A stretch of 52,881 bases of DNA. Origin: an uncultured Roseburia sp. (GTDB lineage: Bacteria; Bacillota; Clostridia; Lachnospirales; Lachnospiraceae). Positions within the stretch are counted from its first letter, which is position 1, and every line of letters starts with the position of its first letter. The stretch spans positions 1 to 52,881 of the forward strand of contig CANOCV010000018.1 in NCBI GenBank assembly GCA_947564465.1, written 5' to 3'. The notes under the pieces were generated by a model. It was not told where the DNA came from and ran no database searches. It saw nothing but the letters and a program-made list of their open reading frames with translations. Positions 35,266 through 43,942 of this stretch are shown piece after piece. The translations under genes and the position numbers were made by a program.

Positions 35266-36195
35266 ATGAGTAATTATCTTACCACCCTTCTTGGGGAAGA
35301 ACTCGTGGACAAAGCGAAAGATACTTTCTCGGGCATGGCAGCTTCCGTCAAAGACGTGGATACCGCCATGGGAAAGCTCTACCAGACCACGAGCGAAACA
35401 CAACAAACATATGAGAATTTTCTGACAGATGCAAACAAAACGGCCACCGAACTCGGCCTATCCGTCTCCTCTCTGATTGAACAGACCTCTGCATGGGCAG
35501 GGATGGGGTACGGATTTCATGATTCCACAAAGCTTGCGGAAATCTCCGCGCTCTATTCCAAAATGAGCGGAATGGACGGCGGCTCTGCCATAGAAAGCAT
35601 CTCCGCCCTGATGGATACTTTTCATCTCGCCGCAGACGATATCTCCGGCATGACTGCGGCCCTCTCCGCTTTCGACAGCGCAGCTTCTAACACTTCCACC
35701 ATGGAAAAACTGCAGGAGTACATTTCTTCCATGACAGGAGCCGAGCTTTCCCTGCCTACTGATACCGACAGCCTGACCTACACATACGACACACTAAAAG
35801 CCGTCTCCGAAATCTGGGGGCAGCTCTCCGCCGCACAGCAGGGCATGGTCTTAAACATCACCGGAACAGAACTCTACAAATCCGGCATGGAAAGCCTGAT
35901 GAACGGCATTGCGGGGGATGCGGCGGATTCCTCCATGATCGCCACACTCTCGGGTATCGGCGGCTCCATGCAGGCAAACGCGTCCCTGCTGGACACTTAT
36001 ACCGGAAAAACCTCACAGTTTGAAAGCGCCTACCAGTCGCTCTCAAAAACCGTTACAGATTCCCCTGCCCTTAAAGCCATTACAGATTTAGGGACAAAGC
36101 TAATCGAAATCCTTGACACCGTTATTGATAAAGTAGGCCTGCTCCCCACACTTATGGCGGGAATCGCAGCGAAATCCGCTTTTAAAAACGTAGGT
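35266..36195 (+). CDS. Tail tape measure protein, exon 1
   Basis: The first 310 codons of the tape measure, which sets tail length and is threaded through the tube. The content matches the TP901 core of tape measure proteins: LGLSVSSLIEQTSAWAGMGY, SAIESISALMDTF, LKAVSEIWGQLS and KAITDLGTKLIEILD, ending LMAGIAAKSAFKNVG at the splice site. The start at 35266 follows AAAGGAG; an ATG 4 nt upstream stops after three codons. Without splicing the frame continues 18 codons into the intron and ends at 36249. The family usually has more residues before this core, so the N-terminus is rather short. Confidence 0.9.
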
Positions 36196-36949
36196 CATAA
36201 CAAAATGCTGTTATGCCATAAAGATATTACGATTCACAGCCGCATGTGAGTGAAACGTAATCTGAATACGCCTACCCTGTTCCAAAGGCGACTTGAATGA
36301 GAAGAGAAATCTTCGAAAGAACAGGCGGTGGCCCGTTTTCCGTGACGCCTGTCACGTTTTGGACCACGTAAGGAAACAACCGAAACTGGCACACTTCGTG
36401 CGGCCCTTAATGATTTGGGTCCGGGGTAATTCGTACGCTTAACTACTAACCTGTCATGGCGACATGGCAGGGGCAAGGGGTAACGCCCAAGGTAAAGTAA
36501 GAAGGTTAAGACAGGAAAATCCGCAGCCAAGCTTCTTAATCCATCAGGAAAATCTCGAATAATCTTTCACACTTCATTGTTTCCTGTTACAAAGCTAAGA
36601 AGAAGGTTCACAGACTTTAATGGGAATCTGGATGTAAGGAAACGCGCTGATACGCGAGCAGGTCATCAGCCTGACGGCTGGCGACATATATTCAGAAAGG
36701 TAAAGTCGAGGCTAACAGGCAGTGCATGCCTGAAATCATTTATCTGTTCTCTTTTGCAGACATATGCACATTTGTGGCCTGTCCTGCCGGCAGAAAAAAG
36801 AGACGGCAGAAATGCCAGCCGTATCTTACAGCTGACATCTTAACAATTCAATCTATAAAAAGGTTGGTAGCGCCCTCACCCTATGGTTCGGCGGCATTTC
36901 GTCAGAAGGCATAATAAATGCTTCGCAATCGCCTTCCTCCTATGTATCA

Positions 36950-37387
36950 TCAAAAGTTACTCCCACAGTTCTTGCAGTGCCACTGCTTTCCGATTTTTGA
37001 GGAGCCAAGACCGAGCAACCCGGCAGAAACCCCAATGCCAAAGCCGGACAGCTTCTTGGTGTTGGAAGAATGACAGTACGGACAGGAAACGCCATTGTAA
37101 GCAAAAGTCGGCTGGTAATTCCGACGATTTTCTTCCACCTGTTCTTTCATCTTCTGTTTCACCTTCTCATCCATCTCCTTATCATACTCTGGCTGGGAGC
37201 GGACATGCTCGTCTAAAAATTCCTCACATTCTTTCTCATGCGGTGGAACCATCCAATCCCTTGCAAGCTCATCCGGGACATACCCTCCCCCGGGGTACCC
37301 GCACCTTGGACACTTATCATAATGATTATCGAAAAACTCAGCTATATAATTGGCACACCTTTTACAATATCGAATCCTTTTATCCAT
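36950..37387 (-). CDS. Intron-borne double zinc-ribbon protein
   Basis: 145 residues. Two zinc ribbons are visible: Cys8/Cys11 with Cys26/Cys29 (YCKRC, KCPRCG), and Cys102/Cys105 with Cys138/Cys141 (CPYCHS, HCKNCGSNF). Between the second pair lies a Gly-rich hydrophobic stretch (GFGIGVSAGLLGLGSSKIG), and the middle of the protein is a charged helix. Similar zinc-ribbon proteins occur in Firmicutes phages and plasmids without an assigned role. It has none of the LAGLIDADG, GIY-YIG or HNH motifs expected of intron homing enzymes. It is antisense to the intron, with its own promoter and GGGAGG eight bases before the ATG. Confidence 0.8.
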   Translation of the reverse strand: MDKRIRYCKRCANYIAEFFDNHYDKCPRCGYPGGGYVPDELARDWMVPPHEKECEEFLDEHVRSQPEYDKEMDEKVKQKMKEQVEENRRNYQPTFAYNGVSCPYCHSSNTKKLSGFGIGVSAGLLGLGSSKIGKQWHCKNCGSNF

Positions 37388-37407
37388 ACACCATACCTCC
37401 CGTTTTT

Positions 37408-37447
37408 CCTTATATTATATCCGCTTTCCCCACAAAAAGCAACCGTT
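37408..37447 (-). promoter_or_regulatory. Promoter of the intron-borne gene
   Basis: On the minus strand TTGCTT and TATAAT are separated by 17 bp (within 37447-37408). The -35 lies next to the 3' splice-site region, so the promoter occupies the very end of the intron. Confidence 0.75.
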
Positions 37448-37452
37448 AGCCG

Positions 37453-40400
37453 GTATTCAACTTCAAAAAGGAAAACGGCGCGTTTACCGATCTTACCGCA
37501 AACTTTGGGCAAATCAAACAGACGATGTCCATAAACGGCTTAAAAACCCTGTGGAACGGAAAGCAGGATTTTAAACATGACGTGGTTTCAATCCCGGAAG
37601 CCGAAATGCAGAATAAGTATAAAACATACTTAGAGATGACACGAAATTTATCCAGTGGAATGTCAGATACCAGTTTTAATAACAACTATGGTAGCGAATC
37701 TAAATGGATGCAAAACTACGCCATCGAAACTCAAAACTCCGCCAAATCCATGGAGGAGTTTGCCGAAGCCAACAAAAAAGCCAAGGCGGCACAGGACGCT
37801 GCCAACAACTCGATGCAGACCGCCGGACTAAAATCCAAGCTGTTAACCGATGGGATGCAGATGCTTGGATCCGCTTTGCAGGGCGCGGCCATTGGACTGC
37901 TTTTCGCAGGTATCTCCAAGGTGGCAGGGTTCGTCAGCGATCATATTAACCGAGTTAAAATCGCCAATGAAGAAATGAAGGATGCCGTCTCCTCTTATGG
38001 ATCGGCAAAATCCAACTTAGACGATATCAATTCCAAACTGGAAGAAAATAAAACTGCCATAACAGAGCTTCAAGCAAAGGGCAATCTGACTTACGCAGAA
38101 AAGGGACAGCTGGAAGAACTTCAGGCAATCACACAGGAACTTGAAATTCAGCGCGATATTGCTGAAAATGATCTGGAAAAAGCCAGCAGGGAAGCCGCCG
38201 CCAAAGCGGTGGACGCTTATGACAAACAGTATGGCTCCTATGATATTTCCGGTGATGACATTCAAGAAAAAGTGGAACGTACCAAACAAAACGGGGTTAT
38301 CACCGTCTCTGAAGGTGAAAACGATATTTCCGGAAACCTGGCGCAGCTTAAGGTTTTTAATGATAAACTAAACGAAACCGAAGAAAAGCTGAAAGACCGC
38401 AAAAATCTGGACGCCAGTGAAATTGAATTTTTGGAATATGATTTCAATCTCTATACGGACGAAATCCGCAGTCTAAAAGACAACATAAATACGTCCCTCT
38501 CCGACCTGGAAGAAAAAAGGCAAGCTCTTAAGCCGGAATACGAACAGACCCTTGAGAAACAAAAAAACAATCAGTCACTGTTACCAGAAGAAAAAGATGC
38601 ACTGGAACGCTATGAAAAAATTGAAGACCATATTCGCCTGATCTACGAATATACTGACAAAAACAAGTGGAATTCCATGCAGTTTTCTTCTCTCTTCAAC
38701 ACCGGCGACTTTACAAAAAATAAAGAGCAACTCCTTGAAATGTCCAAAGCCGGTACGCTGACAGAGGACGCTCTAAGCGCCTTCCCGAATTTAAAAAAGC
38801 AGATTGAAGGCATGGACTTGATGATAGATGATGAAACAACCTCTATGCAGGCATTTATCGAGGAGGTCTCCGCGCTTGCCAGCGAAGAAAAGGAGATCGA
38901 AGGCTTTACTCCAAAACTCGACATTGCAGGAGCTACGAAAAATCTCCAGAAGGATCTTGCGCCTGCGCTAGGTTCCTTGCAGTCCGCTTACGAAAAGATT
39001 TTTACCGCGGACGGCTTCACTCTGGAAAATGCATCCGGCGACGTGATCCCCGAACTGCAAAGCGGGCTGGAAAAAATCGAAAATCTTGACACCTCGGCAG
39101 TGGATGACCTGTTCGCGGTACTGGCAAGCCCGACGGCTTCCGCCGAAAACGTACAGGAAGCCTTCAATCAGGTGGCCGCTTCTTTTCTATACAGCTCTGA
39201 TACACTCGAAAATCTAAACGACGAGACAGCATCCGCGGTTGCCGGCCAGTTAGAAGCAATCGGCATTGCAAACGCGGAAACGCTTGTCTATGACACGCTG
39301 CGCGCAAAAACGGAATTACTTGCCCTGCAGAAACAGTACCTTGCGGAAACCGGCAATGAACTTTCCTCGGCTACTTTATCAGAGCAAAACGAATATATTG
39401 CAGCGCAGATTGCTGCGGGAAATTACTCCGATTCGGTTGCGCTTTTACAACTAAACAAGCTTTTGTGCAATGAAAACGCTTTAAATACCACAGATGATAT
39501 CAACGCATGTATCGCGCTTGCTTCCGCCGCAGGAATCACGACAGACTCCCTGCAACGGCTTGCCAGATTGAAAATGGCATATGACAGCGCTATGGGAAAA
39601 AACGATTACCGGGCCGCCGCTACTATCGCGGGAGAAATTAGTGCGGAAGAAAAAAAGGCAAAATCCGATATCACAAAGGCTTCTCAAACAGTGAATTATC
39701 AGAAGAAAAATACTCCTAAAAAAAGCGGAAGCTCCCAGACCCCTTCCACCGCCTCCCAGGCCCAGACCGAGACCGAGACGGCCGAGAGCTTTAACTTTAT
39801 TGAGACGCTCCTCTCCCGCCTCTCTTCGGCTTTTGATAAAGCAAAAACGCTGGCTGAAAACACATTTTTGTCAGCGGACAAACGCGCGAAGGCGTACGGA
39901 GAAACTCTTGATATTGTGACACAACAGATAAATGCACAGCAGCAGGCTTACAAGACCTACATGGATAAGGCGAACGCGGTGAATCTGGAGGAAGCATGGG
40001 CCGCTAAGGTGCGGGACGGCAGCATAGATATCTCGGAAGTGTCTGATTCCGGCCTAAAGCAGCGGATTAAGGATTACCAGACCTGGTACGAAAAAGCGCT
40101 TGCCTGCGGTAAAGAACTTGATAATTTAAAGAAAACGCAGACCGAGCTGACGCAGGCAAAGGTGAAACTAAAAATTGAACAATACGAAAATCTCTCAGAC
40201 AAGGCTGCAGGAAAAAATGACCGTCTGAACGCATGGATTAGCTTAAAAGAAAGCTTCGGCGGCTCCGCTAATGTCAAAAATTATAATTCCATGAACAATC
40301 ATAATCTCTCACAGATTAAATACACGAATCTGGAGAACCAAGCGTTAAAAGAGCTGCAAAAGACGGTTGAAAAAGGTTCTGACGCATGGTACGACTATGA

Positions 40401-42879
40401 CAAACAGATAAATGACAATAAGACCTCCATGCGGAAATTGAAACAGGAGATTATGGAAAACGCCAAGGCTGCCGCCGCACTTGCGAAAGAGACGGCGCAA
40501 AAGAAAATAGAAAAATATGACCGCCAGGATGAGATGACAGACGCCAAAATAGCGAACGCCACCTCCTCTTCTTCCAAGAACTCTCTGATTAACGATAAGT
40601 TTTCCAATATTACCAAGCGGCAAAATGCATACGATAAAGCCGTTACCACTGATACGAAGCGGTTCAATAAGGCAAAATCAACGCTCAATAAATTTAAAAG
40701 CACAAAGAAAAACGAATCACTCTTAAAAAAGATAAAGAAATATACAAAAAAAGGGGAAATGATTCCTTCCAAACTTTTAGAGCAGGCTTCAAAGCTCTCT
40801 GACAACGGAAAACTTTATAAGGCATGCGCAAACTATAATGCACGCTTAGAGGCTCTGACTTCTGACCAGGAAACTGCAGAGCTTTTCCGCGAGACGTCAA
40901 AAAAAGAAAAAAGAGAGCTTGCCTTAGAGCAATTTAACAATATTTCCAACGAGTACGACAAAAAGGTTTCGCTTCTTAACCACCAAACCGGAGCGATCGA
41001 CAACCAAATCGCCGAGACGGAAGCCTCCGGCAGAAAGGTTAACCGTTCGTTCTATGACACAAAGAAATCTATTAATCAACAAAAGCTTGTTACGCTGACC
41101 GCTCAAAAGGATGCGCTGACGAAAAATCTTTCTAATATCGCGTATGGAACCGACGAATGGTATGAAGCCCTAGACGCTATAGCGCAGCTTACCAACTCTA
41201 TTTCAGAATGCAAAACGGAGACTTACGAGCTAAATAACGCAATTAACGAGCTTTACTTTGACGAATTTTACAGTATCTCCGACGCAATTGACAGAATGAC
41301 TTCGGAACAGGATATGCTAAGAAGCCTGATTGCCCATGAGAAAAACTTTGACGAAGATACCGGCGAATTTACGGAGGCCGGACTTGCAAACCTTGGCTCC
41401 CTCTCGGCAAATTATTACGCAGCGAAGGAAAAACAGGACAATGACGCCGAAATGATAGAGCGGCTGCGCAAAATAAAGGAATCCGGCGCATTAACCGACG
41501 GTGAATTGACCTTCAATTCTATGGAAGAGCTGGATGCTAAAATCAATGAGGTCTATACAAAATGGCAGGAGGATATCAAGAGTACCTACGACCTGGAAAC
41601 CGCAATTTCCGATTTCATGAAAGAAAAATATCAGGCTGAACTGGATGCGCTCAATAACCTTATTTCCGCGAAAAAGGAATCCCTTCAGGCCGAAAAAGAC
41701 CTGCGCGATTACCAGAAATCTATCAGCGAAAAGACAGAAAATATTTCCCGGCTGAAAAAGCGAATTGCCGCCTACTCGGGCGATACCTCGCAGGAAGGGC
41801 TTGCAAAGCTGCAAAAACTTCAGGTTGAACTGAATGAAAAGCAGAAAGATCTTCAGGAAACGGAATACGACAAATACATTTCCGATCAGGAAGAGATGCT
41901 GGATAAACTGTATCAGGAATATGAAGAAATATCCACAAAAAAGACAGACGATTTTATGAATCTGGTAAAAGAGGGCTTAAATACCGCCAACAGCAACACA
42001 GTCCAGATTTCCGCATATCTGGCTGAAATTGCAACGAAATATGGTTATACCATACAAAATCCCGTTTCTGGCGATAAAACGGTAAAAGATTCTACCAAAG
42101 AAACGGTAGAGCAGAAGGAACAAGCGGCCAACGCACAAAGCGGTACAAAAACAGACGAGCAGAATTCACCAAAAGTCGGTAACGCTCTGATAGATGTTCC
42201 CGCTCCTGCAACAAGAAATACAGATAATAAGAAAAAGACAAAACTGCAAATCGCGAAGGAATACGTCAAATCCCACCTCTCCGACGCCAAAAAGGCGAAG
42301 GAAAGCTATTCAGATGTCAATCAAATTATTCTGAAAAAATACAACAATAAAATATTAAAAACCCAAAATCAAAAGGAGCTTGCCAAATTATTGGGCGTTA
42401 CTTACGACGGCTCTACCAAAAAAGGAAAGCTGTACAAAAAGCTGCACAACATACATTTCCCGGGATTCAGCCAGGGCGGAACCGTAATTTCCACTGCCTC
42501 GATCAGACAGGGAATCCGGGAAAACGGCGACGATGCAATCGTCAGCGTAAGACGGGGCGAGACCATTTTAACCGAAGCGATGTGCGACAGCCTCAATCAA
42601 TGCGTAGAGAATCTACGCGCCCTCACTGGCGATATGTCCCCGCAGCTTCGGCAGCTTACTTCTATGCCAAACGCAAACGGCCTGCCGCAGACCGCAGTCA
42701 TGCAAAACCAGGCCCAGTACGGCGATATTGCATTTAACTTTACGCTTCCGAATGTCACGGATCCTGAAAACTTCCTGACGGCAATTAAGACAAGCGCTAA
42801 GCTGCAAAAGGCAATCCAAAGCGTGTCTGTCGACCGAATATACGGCGGTTCAAGGCTTGACGTACAAAAAATTCAATAA
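37453..42879 (+). CDS. Tail tape measure protein, exon 2
   Basis: 1808 codons that continue exon 1 in the same phase: KNVG joins VFNFKKENGAFTDLTANFG. The whole protein is 2118 residues. After a membrane-like segment (MLGSALQGAAIGLLFAGI, about residue 440 of the joined protein) most of the chain is charged alpha-helical coiled coil. The C-terminal FPGFSQGGTVISTASIRQG and SVRRGETILTEAM are typical tape measure endings. At about 0.15 nm per helical residue the tail would be near 300 nm (estimate). The ATG at 37525 can be mistaken for the start if the intron is missed. Translation of exon 2 should depend on splicing. Confidence 0.92.
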   Translation, partial: VFNFKKENGAFTDLTANFGQIKQTMSINGLKTLWNGKQDFKHDVVSIPEAEMQNKYKTYLEMTRNLSSGMSDTSFNNNYGSESKWMQNYAIETQNSAKSMEEFAEANKKAKAAQDAANNSMQTAGLKSKLLTDGMQMLGSALQGAAIGLLFAGISKVAGFVSDHINRVKIANEEMKDAVSSYGSAKSNLDDINSKLEENKTAITELQAKGNLTYAEKGQLEELQAITQELEIQRDIAENDLEKASREAAAKAVDAYDKQYGSYDISGDDIQEKVERTKQNGVITVSEGENDISGNLAQLKVFNDKLNETEEKLKDRKNLDASEIEFLEYDFNLYTDEIRSLKDNINTSLSDLEEKRQALKPEYEQTLEKQKNNQSLLPEEKDALERYEKIEDHIRLIYEYTDKNKWNSMQFSSLFNTGDFTKNKEQLLEMSKAGTLTEDALSAFPNLKKQIEGMDLMIDDETTSMQAFIEEVSALASEEKEIEGFTPKLDIAGATKNLQKDLAPALGSLQSAYEKIFTADGFTLENASGDVIPELQSGLEKIENLDTSAVDDLFAVLASPTASAENVQEAFNQVAASFLYSSDTLENLNDETASAVAGQLEAIGIANAETLVYDTLRAKTELLALQKQYLAETGNELSSATLSEQNEYIAAQIAAGNYSDSVALLQLNKLLCNENALNTTDDINACIALASAAGITTDSLQRLARLKMAYDSAMGKNDYRAAATIAGEISAEEKKAKSDITKASQTVNYQKKNTPKKSGSSQTPSTASQAQTETETAESFNFIETLLSRLSSAFDKAKTLAENTFLSADKRAKAYGETLDIVTQQINAQQQAYKTYMDKANAVNLEEAWAAKVRDGSIDISEVSDSGLKQRIKDYQTWYEKALACGKELDNLKKTQTELTQAKVKLKIEQYENLSDKAAGKNDRLNAWISLKESFGGSANVKNYNSMNNHNLSQIKYTNLENQALKELQKTVEKGSDAWYDYDKQINDNKTSMRKLKQEIMENAKAAAALAKETAQKKIEKYDRQDEMTDAKIANATSSSSKNSLINDKFSNITKRQNAYDKAVTTDTKRFNKAKSTLNKFKSTKKNESLLKKIKKYTKKGEMIPSKLLEQASKLSDNGKLYKACANYNARLEALTSDQETAELFRETSKKEKRELALEQFNNISNEYDKKVSLLNHQTGAIDNQIAETEASGRKVNRSFYDTKKSINQQKLVTLTAQKDALTKNLSNIAYGTDEWYEALDAIAQLTNSISECKTETYELNNAINELYFDEFYSISDAIDRMTSEQDMLRSLIAHEKNFDEDTGEFTEAGLANLGSLSANYYAAKEKQDNDAEMIERLRKIKESGALTDGELTFNSMEELDAKINEVYTKWQEDIKSTYDLETAISDFMKEKYQAELDALNNLISAKKESLQAEKDLRDYQKSISEKTENISRLKKRIAAYSGDTSQEGLAKLQKLQVELNEKQKDLQETEYDKYISDQEEMLDKLYQEYEEISTKKTDDFMNLVKEGLNTANSNTVQISAYLAEIATKYGYTIQNPVSGDKTVKDSTKETVEQKEQAANAQSGTKTDEQNSPKVGNALIDVPAPATRNTDNKKKTKLQIAKEYVKSHLSDAKKAKESYSDVNQIILKKYNNKILKTQNQKELAKLLGVTYDGSTKKGKLYKKLHNIHFPGFSQGGTVISTASIRQGIRENGDDAIVSVRRGETILTEAMCDSLNQCVENLRALTGDMSPQLRQLTSMPNANGLPQTAVMQNQAQYGDIAFNFTLPNVTDPENFLTAIKTSAKLQKAIQSVSVDRIYGGSRLDVQKIQ

Positions 42880-42895
42880 ATAAAAGGAGACGCTT

Positions 42896-43132
42896 ATGTT
42901 ATTACAAAAAAATAAGGATATTAACAAAATACTGGCACAGAACAACATTCGACTGAAACAGGAAAATACCTTGCTTCGTGAAACTCTGCTTCAACTGCAG
43001 GATTCCAAATCGGAATACGAAACGCTGACCCGACAATTAAAAGAGCTGCGCGGGCAATACGAGACAAAAATAAAACAATTTGACGCTCTTACATGCGAAT
43101 ACCGCCAACGGCTGAACAATCTTACCATATAA
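42896..43132 (+). CDS. Small coiled-coil tail protein
   Basis: 78 residues, almost wholly heptad-like (NIRLKQENTLLRETLLQLQ, LTRQLKELRGQYETK). It lies between the tape measure and Dit genes, with AAAAGGAG before the ATG. Function unknown; it may help initiator-complex assembly at the tail tip. Confidence 0.7.
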   Translation: MLLQKNKDINKILAQNNIRLKQENTLLRETLLQLQDSKSEYETLTRQLKELRGQYETKIKQFDALTCEYRQRLNNLTI

Positions 43133-43144
43133 GGAGGAGATAAT

Positions 43145-43942
43145 ATGTTTGCAACCGATTTTTTATTTAACAACCAACGCGCCAGCGATTTGGGGCTTAC
43201 CGTCTGCACTTTCGACGCAGAGCCCCAAACCGCCTCCGGCGGTGAAATTACTGTCAATTCCGTCAAAACGCCGGGGCGCGACCAATTTACGTTTTACAAT
43301 TCCCAGATGGACTCCGTTCTTGTCTGGAATTTTTCTATTGCAAAAAACCCAAGCTGCCACAAAAGCTTGTACTTTAACCAGTATGAAGAGCGGGCCGTCG
43401 CGCAATGGCTCCTTGGACAAAACGGCTATCGCTGGCTGCAGTTTGACCAGGAGGGGTACGAAGACGTTTGTTACCGTGTATATTTTAATATGATTCCCCA
43501 CCAGATTAGCGGACAGACCGCCGGATTTGACCTGACGGCCACCTCCAACTGCGGGTACGGATATTCGGAGCCATTAACCTGCACAGGAACGGTAAAATCC
43601 GACGCCCCTATGCGTATTCATGTCCAAAGCGATTTTGACACCTACATCCTCCCGCATATAAAGATAAACGCAAACGGTGCCTTTTCCATCTACAATGAGA
43701 GCGATTCCATGCAGAATTTATCCGTCGGAAAGCAAACCAAACTGGATATTAACGGTGAAATTACCATGGATTGCGATTCGAATATCATCACCGGCCTAAG
43801 CGCACCGGACAAGTTTAACTGGTACTTTCTGCGCCTTGTAAACGGGGAAAATGTTATAAAAGCGGATACCTCCAAGGAAGGCGCTCCCACGTCCATAAAC
43901 CTTACCGTCCAATACCGAGAACCAAGGAGAGTGATTGTATAA
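43145..43942 (+). CDS. Distal tail protein (Dit)
   Basis: 265 residues. The N-terminal part matches the Dit/phage tail family that forms the hub ring joining tube and tip: FLFNNQRASDLGLTVCTFD, VKTPGRDQF, the loop EERAVAQWLLGQNGYRWLQF and YFNMIPHQISGQTAGFDLTA. The C-terminal half is beta-rich, similar to the galectin-like part of Dit proteins. The stop overlaps the first base of the next gene, so the two are coupled. Confidence 0.85.
   Translation: MFATDFLFNNQRASDLGLTVCTFDAEPQTASGGEITVNSVKTPGRDQFTFYNSQMDSVLVWNFSIAKNPSCHKSLYFNQYEERAVAQWLLGQNGYRWLQFDQEGYEDVCYRVYFNMIPHQISGQTAGFDLTATSNCGYGYSEPLTCTGTVKSDAPMRIHVQSDFDTYILPHIKINANGAFSIYNESDSMQNLSVGKQTKLDINGEITMDCDSNIITGLSAPDKFNWYFLRLVNGENVIKADTSKEGAPTSINLTVQYREPRRVIV

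Larger units (their letters stand above)
36196..37452 (+). ncRNA. Self-splicing group I intron in the tape measure gene
   Basis: 1257 nt. P1: exon GTAGGT (36190-36195) pairs with guide GCCTAC (36270-36275), with the required U-G wobble at the 5' splice site. P10: GAATAC (36264-36269) pairs with exon 2 GTATTC (37453-37458). P2: CCTGTTC (36276-36282) with GAACAGG (36319-36325). The core shows ATCCGCAGCCAAGC (36519-36532) and GTTCACAGACTTTAAT around P7 (AGACTTT 36612-36618 with AAAGTC 36702-36707). P9.0: GGCTAAC (36710-36716) with GTTAGCC (37445-37451), placing the terminal G at 37452. The roughly 730-nt loop between the P9.0 arms holds an antisense gene. P3, P4, P6 and P8 were not resolved. Splicing joins codon to codon without a shift. 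Confidence 0.93.

Noticed and set aside
36241..37449. Group II intron or transposon as the cause of the split tape measure gene
   Set aside because: The 5' end lacks GTGYG, there is no reverse transcriptase or transposase, and there are no terminal repeats. The group I pairings P1, P2, P7, P9.0 and P10 all fit.
36577..37449. Plus-strand frames within the intron (36577-36843, 36883-37449)
   Set aside because: They cross the intron core or lie opposite the zinc-ribbon gene, have no ribosome binding sites and have atypical composition.
37525..42879. A separate gene starting at ATG 37525
   Set aside because: The frame is open upstream to the 3' splice site at 37453 and joins exon 1 in phase; no ribosome binding site supports the internal ATG.
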